Positions 1 through 6,080 of a stretch of DNA of 7,868 nucleotides are shown here, piece by piece. Under the pieces are notes generated by a model that saw nothing but the letters and a program-made list of their open reading frames with translations, ran no database searches and was not told where the DNA came from. A program made the translations under genes and the position numbers. Source of the DNA: Bacteroidota bacterium (lineage in GTDB: Bacteria > Bacteroidota > Bacteroidia > Chitinophagales > Chitinophagaceae); contig JAEWBT010000042.1 in the NCBI GenBank assembly GCA_023391015.1, positions 1-7,868 on the forward strand, in the 5' to 3' direction. Position 1 is the stretch's first letter, and the number at the start of each line of letters is the position of its first letter.

Positions 1-28
1 GCGCAACGCGCCGGCCCTCCCTTTTTAC

Positions 29-105
29 GACTTGTCAAGTCCCCGAACAGCGAACCGGTTGACTTGACAAGTCTTCCCGAAATTCTACCCCGGACTTGTT
101 CAGTC
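29..105. repeat. Three 13-bp palindromes at 32-bp period
   Basis: GACTTGTCAAGTC lies at 29-41, GACTTGACAAGTC at 61-73 and a degraded copy, GACTTGTTCAGTC, at 93-105. The first two are perfect palindromes around one central base, and each is the reverse complement of the other, so they could also pair into a 13-bp stem with a 19-nt loop. That loop contains a further palindrome, AACCGGTT (53-60). Successive copies start exactly 32 bp apart, about three helical turns, so all three face the same side of the helix. The last copy ends one base before the uvrA stop codon. No T-run follows a stem on the minus strand, so this is not a canonical uvrA terminator. It could be an operator-like array for a gene left of the window, or part of a dispersed palindromic repeat family. 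The left edge may truncate the array. Confidence 0.75.
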
Positions 106-106
106 G

Positions 107-2935
107 TTACGAAAGCTCCAGCTTTAGATACTGCCCCGTATGACTTTCCGGAATTTTAGCAATTTTCTCGGGGGTGCCATGGCCAACCACCGTGCCGCCG
201 CCCGCACCGCCTTCCGGTCCCATGTCAATCACGTAATCGGCTACTTTCACGATGTCAAGATTGTGCTCAATCACGATCACGGTGTTGCCTTTTTCCACCA
301 GCCGTTGTAGCACATTAATCAGGTGTTCGATGTCCTGAAAGTGCAATCCGGTCGTGGGTTCGTCGAGGATATAAACGGTTTGGCCGGTGTCGCGCTTGCC
401 CAGTTCGGTGGCCAGTTTTACGCGTTGTGCCTCCCCGCCGGAAAGCGTTACGGCGTTCTGACCAAGCGTGATATACCCCAATCCCACATCCTGCAACGCT
501 TTGATGCGGCGGTGCAGCCAGGGCACGTTCACAAAAAACTCCACGGCATCGTCCACAGTCATTTCCAGCACGTCGGCAATGGATTTTCCTTTGTAACGGA
601 TTTCCAGCGTTTCGCGGTTGTAGCGCCGGCCCCGGCAGGTTTCACAGGGCACATACACGTCGGGCAGAAAGCCCATTTCAATGGTGCGCATCCCGCCGCC
701 GCCGCAGGTTTCGCAGCGACCGCCTTTCACGTTAAAGGAAAACCGCCCGGCATTGTAGCCCCGGATTTTGGCTTCCGGAACCTGGGCAAAAATCTGCCGG
801 ATTTCGGTGAAAAAACCACAGTACGTCGCCGGGTTCGAGCGCGGCGTGCGGCCAATCGGACTTTGGTCGATCTCGATGACTTTATCCAGATTCTCCAGTC
901 CTTCCATCTTTTTATACGGCGCGGGTTGCTGCTTGAAATTGTGGTAACAATGCTGCCCCAAAAGCGGGTACAATGTGTCGTTAATCAACGTACTTTTTCC
1001 GGAACCGCTCACGCCGGTGATAGCCGTGAAAGTGCCCATCGGAATGGTGATGGAAACGTTTTTGAGGTTGTTGCCGGTCGCGCCTTTCAGTACGAGCTTG
1101 TTGCCGTTGCCTTTGCGTCGCTCTTTCGGCACTTCAATCTTCAAAGTGCCGTTGAGGTAGCCCGCCGTTTTGGTGTCGGTGCGCAATACCTCCTTAGGCG
1201 TTCCCTGACTCACGACGCGGCCGCCGTGGTAGCCCGCTGCCGGCCCGATGTCAATGAGGTAATCCGCCGCCAGCATAATGTCTTTATCGTGCTCTACCAC
1301 CAGCACCGAGTTGCCTGTATCGCGCAGGTTTTGCAACGCGCCGATGAGGCGGTGGTTGTCGCGCTGGTGCAGGCCGATGCTGGGCTCATCGAGGATGTAA
1401 GTAATGCCCGTAAGCTGGGAGCCGATTTGGGTGGCCAGGCGGATGCGCTGGCTTTCGCCGCCGGAAAGGGTGCGGGTAGGGCGGTCGAGGGTAAGGTAAT
1501 GCAGGCCCACGTCTAAAAGAAAATGCAGCCGGTCGCGGATTTCCTTTAAAATGTCTTTGGCGATGACGTTTTGCCGGTTGCTCAAGCGGTCTTCAATCCC
1601 CACAAACCACGCCTGCAAATCGGACAGGGCCAGGGCGGACAATTCGGCAATATTTTTATCAGCTACCCGGAAGAAAAGGCTTTCTTTTTTGAGCCGCGCA
1701 CCGCCGCATTCCGGGCAGGTTTGCAGCATCATAAACCCTTCGGCCCACTCGCGGATGCTTTCGGAAGACGATTGGTTGAACCAGCGATACAGGACGTTGA
1801 TAATCCCTTCAAATTCCTCGGGCAGATAACTGTAAGCCGCGTCCGTGTCTTCATAAGTCAGCACGCCTTCGTCGTTGCCGTAGAGCAGGAAATTCAAAGC
1901 TTCCGGCGACAGCGAGGCAATAGGGGCAGTCGTGGAGATTTTCCGCTTTTTGGCTTCCTTCACGGCCTGTTGAAACACCTGCGCTTCGCGCTCACCACCG
2001 AGGGGCACAATGCCGCCGTCTTTGACGCTTTTAGACGTGTCGGGAATCACTTCCGCCATATTGACCTGATACACCGTTCCGAGGCCGTTGCATTTCGGAC
2101 ACGCGCCATAGGGCGAGTTGAAAGAGAACGTGTTGGGCGACGGCTCTTCGTAGCTGAGGCCGGTTTCCGGGTCCATCAGTTGCTTGCTGTATTGCCGGAG
2201 CGAGCCGTCGTCGGCATCCAGAATAAACAACAAGCCTTTGCCCATTTGCAGGGCTTTCTGAATGCTCTGCGACAAGCGGGCGGCGTCTTCTTTTGTCACT
2301 TCCAGCCGGTCCACCACCAGCTCAATATCGTGGATTTTATAGCGGTCCACCTGCATGCGCTCTTTGAGGTCGGTTACCTCGCCGTCGATGCGAACTTTTA
2401 AAAAACCCTGCTTGCGGAGGCCTTCAAACAACTCACGGTAGTGGCCTTTGCGTCCGCGCACAATAGGGGCCAGAACTGAAATCCGTTTTCCGGAAAGATG
2501 TTCTTCTACATGCGCCAGGATTTCTTCCTCCGAAAATTTGGTCATCCGCTTGCCCGTTTGCCAAGAGTAGGCCTCACCAATGCGGGCGTAGAGCAGGCGC
2601 ATAAAATCATAGACCTCCGTTACCGTTCCCACCGTGGAGCGCGGGTTGCGGTTGGTGGTTTTTTGCTCAATAGAAATGACCGGCGAAAGTCCGGAAACCT
2701 TGTCTACATCGGGGCGTTCCAGGTCGCCCATAAACTGGCGGGCGTAGGCGGCAAAGCTTTCCATGTAGCGGCGCTGCCCTTCGGCGAAAAGGGTATCAAA
2801 AGCGAGCGAGGATTTTCCGGAACCCGAGATGCCGGTGATGACCACCAGCTCATTTTTGGGGATGGAAAGGTCAATATTTTTCAGGTTGTGGACGCGTGCG
2901 CCCTGCACTACAATGGTATTGTTGGGATCCTGCAT
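107..2935 (-). CDS. uvrA: UvrABC system protein A (excinuclease ATPase subunit)
   Basis: UvrA is the damage-recognition ATPase of nucleotide excision repair. As a dimer it loads UvrB at DNA lesions in the cytoplasm. The product is 942 residues, close to the usual length of about 940. Two ABC modules are complete: Walker A GISGSGKS at 35-42 with signature LSGGESQ at 490 and Walker B ILDEP at 514-518, then Walker A GVSGSGKS at 641-648 with LSGGEAQ at 831 and ILDEP at 856-860. The C-terminal zinc finger is intact (C741, C744, C764, C767). In the first zinc module only C279 and C282 remain; DPETG at 255-259 stands where CPxCG is expected. I chose ATG 2935 because MQDPNNTIVVQGARVHNLKN matches the normal UvrA N-terminus; a TTG start at 3010 would add 25 residues unlike the family. 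No Shine-Dalgarno is visible; the leader is AT-rich (AAAAATTCC). It is divergent from rsmI and appears monocistronic. Confidence 0.98.
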   Translation of the reverse strand: MQDPNNTIVVQGARVHNLKNIDLSIPKNELVVITGISGSGKSSLAFDTLFAEGQRRYMESFAAYARQFMGDLERPDVDKVSGLSPVISIEQKTTNRNPRSTVGTVTEVYDFMRLLYARIGEAYSWQTGKRMTKFSEEEILAHVEEHLSGKRISVLAPIVRGRKGHYRELFEGLRKQGFLKVRIDGEVTDLKERMQVDRYKIHDIELVVDRLEVTKEDAARLSQSIQKALQMGKGLLFILDADDGSLRQYSKQLMDPETGLSYEEPSPNTFSFNSPYGACPKCNGLGTVYQVNMAEVIPDTSKSVKDGGIVPLGGEREAQVFQQAVKEAKKRKISTTAPIASLSPEALNFLLYGNDEGVLTYEDTDAAYSYLPEEFEGIINVLYRWFNQSSSESIREWAEGFMMLQTCPECGGARLKKESLFFRVADKNIAELSALALSDLQAWFVGIEDRLSNRQNVIAKDILKEIRDRLHFLLDVGLHYLTLDRPTRTLSGGESQRIRLATQIGSQLTGITYILDEPSIGLHQRDNHRLIGALQNLRDTGNSVLVVEHDKDIMLAADYLIDIGPAAGYHGGRVVSQGTPKEVLRTDTKTAGYLNGTLKIEVPKERRKGNGNKLVLKGATGNNLKNVSITIPMGTFTAITGVSGSGKSTLINDTLYPLLGQHCYHNFKQQPAPYKKMEGLENLDKVIEIDQSPIGRTPRSNPATYCGFFTEIRQIFAQVPEAKIRGYNAGRFSFNVKGGRCETCGGGGMRTIEMGFLPDVYVPCETCRGRRYNRETLEIRYKGKSIADVLEMTVDDAVEFFVNVPWLHRRIKALQDVGLGYITLGQNAVTLSGGEAQRVKLATELGKRDTGQTVYILDEPTTGLHFQDIEHLINVLQRLVEKGNTVIVIEHNLDIVKVADYVIDMGPEGGAGGGTVVGHGTPEKIAKIPESHTGQYLKLELS

Positions 2936-3226
2936 GGAATTTTTGAATGGATGGCGAAGCGAAACACTTCTGGTGATCCGACTGCAAAAATCGGGTCTCC
3001 AACCTAACAAGAAAAAAGGGCGAAGGTTGGAGCGCTTTGTGCGTGTTGGACAGCACTTCGTGCGTTGGAGCTGCGCTTGGATGGCTTCGCCGTTGAAGCC
3101 TGCCGCTTTGAGGCGTAGCTATTTTCCTTTTTTTTCCGGAAATCGCTTTGGATTTACCCAAAGGGTTTCATGTGGTTCTTCTATTGTTGGGAAAAACCGG
3201 CCCTTTTTCAGTAGCATTGCGCTCTT
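2936..3226. other. Divergent uvrA-rsmI intergenic region
   Basis: These 291 bp must hold the promoters of uvrA (leftward) and rsmI (rightward), but neither shows a perfect TAnnTTTG box. The nearest rsmI candidate is TAGCATTG at 3212-3219, one mismatch, only 7 bp before the ATG, which would imply a nearly leaderless message. Other structure is a perfect 9-bp inverted repeat CTCCAACCT/AGGTTGGAG (2997-3005 with 3024-3032), the GTTGGA array listed separately, a TTCCGGAA palindrome (3134-3141) and a hairpin CTTTGG/CCAAAG (3146-3151 with 3158-3163, 6-nt loop). The open frames crossing this region show no recognizable protein, so I see no gene here. Confidence 0.6.
3026..3115. repeat. GTTGGA-headed mini-hairpin array
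   Basis: GTTGGA or GTTGAA begins at 3026, 3045, 3064 and 3092, so the first three are exactly 19 bp apart. Each is followed by a short GC-rich hairpin around a TTC/TTTG loop: CGC-TTTGT-GCG (from 3033), the perfect GCAC-TTC-GTGC (3053-3063), GGC-TTC-GCC (3083-3091) and CGC-TTTGAG-GCG (3104-3115). The units have diverged in sequence but keep the pairing. It is an intergenic repeat of unknown function; it could act in the 5' leader of rsmI if transcription starts upstream of it. Confidence 0.55.
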
Positions 3227-3922
3227 ATGGCAGAGCGACAAGCAGCAATTTCCGGAATTTTATACCTCGTGCCCACACCCATCGGCAACCTGGGCGACAT
3301 GACCTACCGCGCGGTAGAAATCCTGCGCAATGCCGACCTGATTTTGTGCGAAGACACCCGCACATCCGGGGTGCTTCTGAAGCATTACGAAATTGCCCGC
3401 CCGCTCGCTTCCTATCACCTCCACAACGAGCATTTGCTCACCGAAAAATTTGTAACCCAGATTGAAGCCGGTGCAACGATTGCCTTAATCACTGATGCCG
3501 GAACGCCGGGTATTTCCGACCCGGGCTTTTTGCTTTCGCGGGCCTGTCGCCAACGCGGGCTGCGGGTAGAGTGCCTGCCGGGGGCAACGGCTTTCGTTCC
3601 CGCTCTGGTGCAAAGCGGATTACCGGCCAGCAGCTTTGTGTTTGAAGGCTTTTTGCCCGTAAAAAAAGGACGGCAAACGGCGATGCAAAAACTGGCGCAG
3701 GAGGCCCGCACCATTATTCTCTACGAGTCGCCGCACCGGCTGGTGAAAACGCTCACCGAATTGGCCCAGCACTTTGGTCCCGACCGCCCGGCCTGCGTGT
3801 GCCGCGAACTCACGAAAAAGTTTGAAGAAACCCGCACTGGAACGCTTGCTGAACTGGCCGTGCATTACGAAAAGCAGCCACCCAAAGGCGAAATCGTGCT
3901 CGTGGTGGGGCCACCGCTCTAA
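3227..3922 (+). CDS. rsmI: 16S rRNA (cytidine1402-2'-O)-methyltransferase
   Basis: RsmI uses S-adenosylmethionine to 2'-O-methylate C1402 in the decoding centre of 16S rRNA, acting on the small subunit in the cytoplasm. The 231-residue product has the family motifs in order: YLVPTPIGNLGDMT at 13-26, CEDTRTSGVLLKHY at 41-54, the SAM-binding loop ITDAGTPGISDPG at 88-100, LPGATA at 117-122, FVFEGFLP at 137-144 and YESPHR at 166-171. It ends shortly after the conserved GEIVLVV-type strand, so it lacks the C-terminal extension of the roughly 286-residue E. coli protein; from memory, short versions are common in Bacteroidota. The ATG at 3227 sits about 12 codons before the first motif and has no Shine-Dalgarno sequence. 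Its stop lies 5 bp from the stop of the convergent SUI1-type gene, so transcripts from the two strands probably overlap at their 3' ends. Confidence 0.96.
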   Translation: MAERQAAISGILYLVPTPIGNLGDMTYRAVEILRNADLILCEDTRTSGVLLKHYEIARPLASYHLHNEHLLTEKFVTQIEAGATIALITDAGTPGISDPGFLLSRACRQRGLRVECLPGATAFVPALVQSGLPASSFVFEGFLPVKKGRQTAMQKLAQEARTIILYESPHRLVKTLTELAQHFGPDRPACVCRELTKKFEETRTGTLAELAVHYEKQPPKGEIVLVVGPPL

Positions 3923-3927
3923 AAGTA

Positions 3928-4245
3928 TTACTTCACGTCTTTCGCGCCCCAGTCTTTGAGCCAGCCGATACATTTCTCCCGCACATCGCCCTGAATCAGA
4001 ATCAATCCTTCTTTGGCTGAGCCGCCGGTTCCGGCTTTTGTTTTCAGGGTTTTGGCCAGGGCTTCCAGCGCCGCGTCCGGCCCTATAAATCCAGCGATAA
4101 CAGTAGTGGGCTTACCATTGCGCTTTTCCAGGCGCAAACGCAGTTTCTGCGCGGTTTTGGGGATTTCAGCAACTTCTTCCGGCGCAGCGGGGCGAAAGCT
4201 TGGGTCGGTGCTGTAAACCAGTCCGCCGTTTTTCGGTTTAGCCAT
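3928..4245 (-). CDS. yciH: SUI1/eIF1-family translation factor (YciH-like)
   Basis: This 105-residue protein belongs to the SUI1 (eIF1) family, bacterial branch YciH. By analogy with eIF1 and YciH studies it should bind the small ribosomal subunit and influence initiation fidelity; its role in Bacteroidota is not something I can state. Visible family features are the N-terminal GGLVYSTDP at 7-15, basic strands KLRLRLEKRNGKPTTVIAGF at 34-53, and the core AGTGGSAKEGLILIQGDVREK at about 71-91, with the characteristic GxGG...K and IQGD signatures. The length agrees with E. coli YciH (about 108). The start at 4245 is preceded by an A-rich leader without Shine-Dalgarno, and a perfect -7 box lies about 20 bp upstream. 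It converges on rsmI with a 5-bp gap, and its promoter region is shared back-to-back with the gene starting at 4379. Confidence 0.93.
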   Translation of the reverse strand: MAKPKNGGLVYSTDPSFRPAAPEEVAEIPKTAQKLRLRLEKRNGKPTTVIAGFIGPDAALEALAKTLKTKAGTGGSAKEGLILIQGDVREKCIGWLKDWGAKDVK

Positions 4246-4265
4246 GTCTTTTCTTTTAAAGAAAA

Positions 4266-4273
4266 CAAAGGTA
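4266..4273 (-). promoter_or_regulatory. Bacteroidota -7 promoter box for the SUI1-type gene
   Basis: On the minus strand this reads TACCTTTG, an exact match to the TAnnTTTG -7 element used by the Bacteroidota primary sigma factor. It ends 20 bp before the ATG of the SUI1-type gene, so transcription would start about 10-15 bp before translation. No clear TTG -33 element is found 19-22 bp upstream; that spacer contains a small hairpin instead (CGTGC-CCTTC-GCACG, 4279-4293). The box is convincing by sequence and position, but the missing -33 element lowers certainty. Confidence 0.55.
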
Positions 4274-4333
4274 AACAGCGTGCCCTTCGCACGGTTTTAT
4301 TAGCTTGTAGCGGCTTTCCCGACGGGCAAATTT

Positions 4334-4351
4334 TTCCGGAAATTTCCGGAA
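4334..4351. repeat. Two TTCCGGAA palindromes one helical turn apart
   Basis: TTCCGGAA occurs at 4334-4341 and again at 4344-4351, start-to-start 10 bp with two bases between. They lie 27 bp before the ATG of the gene at 4379, where promoter elements or an operator would be expected. No TAnnTTTG box for that gene is visible around them. The pair may be a binding site in the leader or promoter of the 465-residue gene, or simply a chance cluster of the octamer that is frequent across this window. Confidence 0.5.
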
Positions 4352-4378
4352 AGTCTGTTTCCTAAAACGCTGCTCTTT

Positions 4379-5776
4379 ATGGCTTCATCCCTGCTCCACA
4401 AACTTTTTCACTTTCTTGACCCGAAGCCGGTTCGTAAGCGGCCTGCTAAAAAGAAAAAACAAGTGCCGGTGGAAGAGCGTCTTTCCGGACCGCCGTTTGC
4501 CGGGATCGAGCAGGTACAGTTTGGCCACTACAGCGACAACAACCGCACGCCGGACCAGAAGAGCCTTTGGGGCGCTGCCGAGCAGCTTTTTAACGAAGGA
4601 AAATACCTGCGCTCCATCGAAACCCTGTTGCGGTATCTCAACAATGAAAAGCAAAATCCCGTGTTATGGAGTGTGGATGAAAAAGGCAAGTTGCATTTTC
4701 GCATTGCCCAGGGTTCCAGCCTGGTGAAAGGCACTTTCGACGGTGCTTTTGTGCATGCCTGTGTGCCGCTGGCCCGCACCGATGCACCCGGAACGGCCGT
4801 GATGCGTCGCCTGTTGGAACTCAACTATGAACTCCGCTATACCAGCGTGGGACTGGATGAAAAGGGCATTTTCCATTTTGTTTTTGATACCGATGCGGCT
4901 ACGGCTTCGCCCTACAAGCTTTTTGAGGGGTTGGAAGAACTGGCCATCAAGGCCGACCGGCAGGATGACAGTTTGCTCAGCGATTTTGCCGACCTGAAAC
5001 CCAGCCCGCGCGCGCCGGTAGAGGCTTTGTCGGCGCAGGAGTTGGATGCCAAATGGAAAGCGTTTAAAACCTGGATTGGGCGCGCCCTGCGACTGGCCGA
5101 CTCTTTTGACAATGATACCTATGCGGGCGCCATTGCCCATGTTTATCTCTGCACGGTTTACGAACTGGACTTTCTGCTGTCGCCAGACGGGCGGCTGATG
5201 CTGGAACTGGAACGGATTTCCGGATTGTACTGGAAGCAAAAAGAAGGTACCTCGCTGGTGTGGCGAAACAGCCAGATGCGCAGCGCTCTGGAGGCGTTGT
5301 TGAAGTGGAAAAAAGAAGATCTCGCGGCCTGCCTGCACCGCACCCGCAGCACCTTCTCCCTCACCGACAACCCAAGGCCGGAAAAAATGCGCGACAATAT
5401 TCTGACTGCCCTGCGCGATGCCGACACCTACCAATCGCGGCGACAACCAGAACTGGCCCTGAAGTTGGTACTTTTTGGACCGCTTTATAACCGGTATCTC
5501 TACTCTTTGCCAGACGTGATAAGCAACCTGACATTGATCCTGTGTGCCGTGGCGCACCCGCGCTATTTTGCCGATCTGGGCCTCGAAAAACCGTTTTACA
5601 ATGCCGATACCGGCGAACTGGATGAAGGGCACATCAAAGCAACCGTCCGTGCCCTTGTTGCGCGGGCCAAAGAAGCCTTTCCGTCAGTGGCTTTCGACCT
5701 TTCAAAAGTGGATTTCAGCGACCGTTTCCTTTTTGGAAAAACCTATGCAGCGCAGTTGGCGCAGGTGATTATTTGA
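4379..5776 (+). CDS. Unknown 465-residue protein, possible YbjN/CesT-like domain
   Basis: I do not recognize a named family. No signal peptide or membrane segment is visible, so it is likely cytoplasmic. A basic stretch (R19 to K27, RKRPAKKKKQ) follows a short amphipathic start. Residues 61-90 (SLWGAAEQLFNEGKYLRSIETLLRYLNN) look like a TPR-style helical hairpin. Residues 95-205 have strand/helix order and phrases (FRIAQGSSLVKG, VMRRLLELNYELRYTSVGLDEKGIFHF, then LEELAIKADRQDDSL) resembling YbjN or type III secretion chaperone (CesT-like) folds; this is inference from pattern only. Residues 225-465 appear mostly alpha-helical with no catalytic motif I can name. Base composition and codon choice look like the neighbours. 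The ATG at 4379 is preceded by TCTTT without Shine-Dalgarno. It is a single-gene unit, divergent from the SUI1-type gene and convergent with the gene ending at 6081. The uninterrupted frame supports a real protein. Confidence 0.85.
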   Translation: MASSLLHKLFHFLDPKPVRKRPAKKKKQVPVEERLSGPPFAGIEQVQFGHYSDNNRTPDQKSLWGAAEQLFNEGKYLRSIETLLRYLNNEKQNPVLWSVDEKGKLHFRIAQGSSLVKGTFDGAFVHACVPLARTDAPGTAVMRRLLELNYELRYTSVGLDEKGIFHFVFDTDAATASPYKLFEGLEELAIKADRQDDSLLSDFADLKPSPRAPVEALSAQELDAKWKAFKTWIGRALRLADSFDNDTYAGAIAHVYLCTVYELDFLLSPDGRLMLELERISGLYWKQKEGTSLVWRNSQMRSALEALLKWKKEDLAACLHRTRSTFSLTDNPRPEKMRDNILTALRDADTYQSRRQPELALKLVLFGPLYNRYLYSLPDVISNLTLILCAVAHPRYFADLGLEKPFYNADTGELDEGHIKATVRALVARAKEAFPSVAFDLSKVDFSDRFLFGKTYAAQLAQVII

Positions 5777-5870
5777 GTTGAGGAGGTTTATAAGGTTGAG
5801 TGGTTGATGAGCTTTGAAATCTTTACTAGGTTGTGCCAACGTAACGACCGGGTACAATTCAAATGCAACG

Positions 5871-5949
5871 ACTTTGTCATTCTTGGAAGAATCCCTTTTT
5901 ATTCCTTTAAACAAAAGTGTTGAAGAGATCCTTTGCAGGATGACAAAGT
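5871..5949. repeat. Inverted pair of GTCATYCT hairpin repeats
   Basis: The arms 5871-5896 and 5924-5949 are inverted copies (20 of 26 matches), both beginning with ACTTTGTCAT, separated by 27 AT-rich bases. Each arm is itself a small hairpin: ATTCTT-GG-AAGAAT at 5879-5892 and ATCCT-TTGC-AGGAT at 5928-5941. Between arms a T-A pair is replaced by a C-G pair on both sides of the stem, so the palindrome is kept while the sequence changes. From memory, units starting GTCATCCTG or GTCATTCT and ending AGGATCT or AGAATCT are common intergenic repeats in Bacteroidota genomes. Lying between convergent genes, this one may also stop transcription in both directions. Confidence 0.65.
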
Positions 5950-6015
5950 TGCTGTAACCGTTTACCTCTGAGGAGATTTTAAAGACTTAATAGGCTGTGT
6001 TAGGAGTGTAGCACA

Positions 6016-6037
6016 AAACAAGAATAAAAGCTTGTTT
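6016..6037 (-). terminator. Possible terminator hairpin after the IS3-derived gene
   Basis: AAACAAG (6016-6022) and CTTGTTT (6031-6037) form a perfect 7-bp stem with an 8-nt loop, 43 bp beyond the stop codon of the minus-strand gene at 6081. On the minus strand the stem ends in a short T-run (CTTGTTTT). The stem is AT-rich and the T-run is brief, so it is a weak intrinsic terminator at best. Confidence 0.3.
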
Positions 6038-6080
6038 GACTTAAAGGCGGCATGGCCCGTCTCAAATAAGGACTGCTTTC

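Larger units (their letters stand above)
5777..6080. other. Convergent intergenic gap with repeat units, no gene
   Basis: This 304-bp gap separates two converging genes and is visibly more AT-rich than its surroundings. It contains no convincing reading frame, tRNA or rRNA. An AGGAGG at 5781-5786 leads to no usable start. It holds the inverted GTCATYCT repeat pair (5871-5949) and a 7-bp-stem hairpin (6016-6037), both listed separately. Two stretches of weak direct similarity, 5811-5840 and 5975-6004 (19 of 30 identical, sharing TAGGnTGTG), flank the repeat pair on either side. Confidence 0.6.

Noticed and set aside
29..105. CRISPR array, from equally spaced repeats with unique spacers
   Set aside because: The repeat is only 13 bp, the spacers 19 bp, there are only three copies with one degraded, and no cas gene is present; phased palindromes fit better.
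323..1516. Long plus-strand reading frame of 397 codons inside uvrA
   Set aside because: It lies antisense to clearly conserved uvrA sequence. Its composition (rich in Ala, Val, His, Phe) is typical of a shadow frame of a GC-rich gene, with no recognizable domain.
2936..3010. N-terminal extension of UvrA from a TTG at 3010
   Set aside because: The extra 25 residues do not resemble the UvrA N-terminus, and an ATG at 2935 sits exactly where the family begins.
2871..3161. 96-codon minus-strand frame overlapping the uvrA start and the intergenic repeats
   Set aside because: It overlaps uvrA in another frame and crosses the hairpin array; it has no protein motif.
4279..4293. Hairpin CGTGC-CCTTC-GCACG followed by GTTTTATT as a plus-strand terminator
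   Set aside because: No plus-strand gene ends nearby (rsmI stops about 350 bp earlier, across a convergent gene), and the stem is only 5 bp.
4664..5632. 322-codon minus-strand frame inside the unknown gene
   Set aside because: It is rich in Gln, Gly, Arg and Phe as expected for the reverse complement of the plus-strand gene, and shows no domain; the plus-strand frame is longer and has sensible structure.
5781..5786. AGGAGG as a ribosome binding site for a small gene
   Set aside because: The only nearby start (TTG) reaches a stop after three codons; no frame follows.
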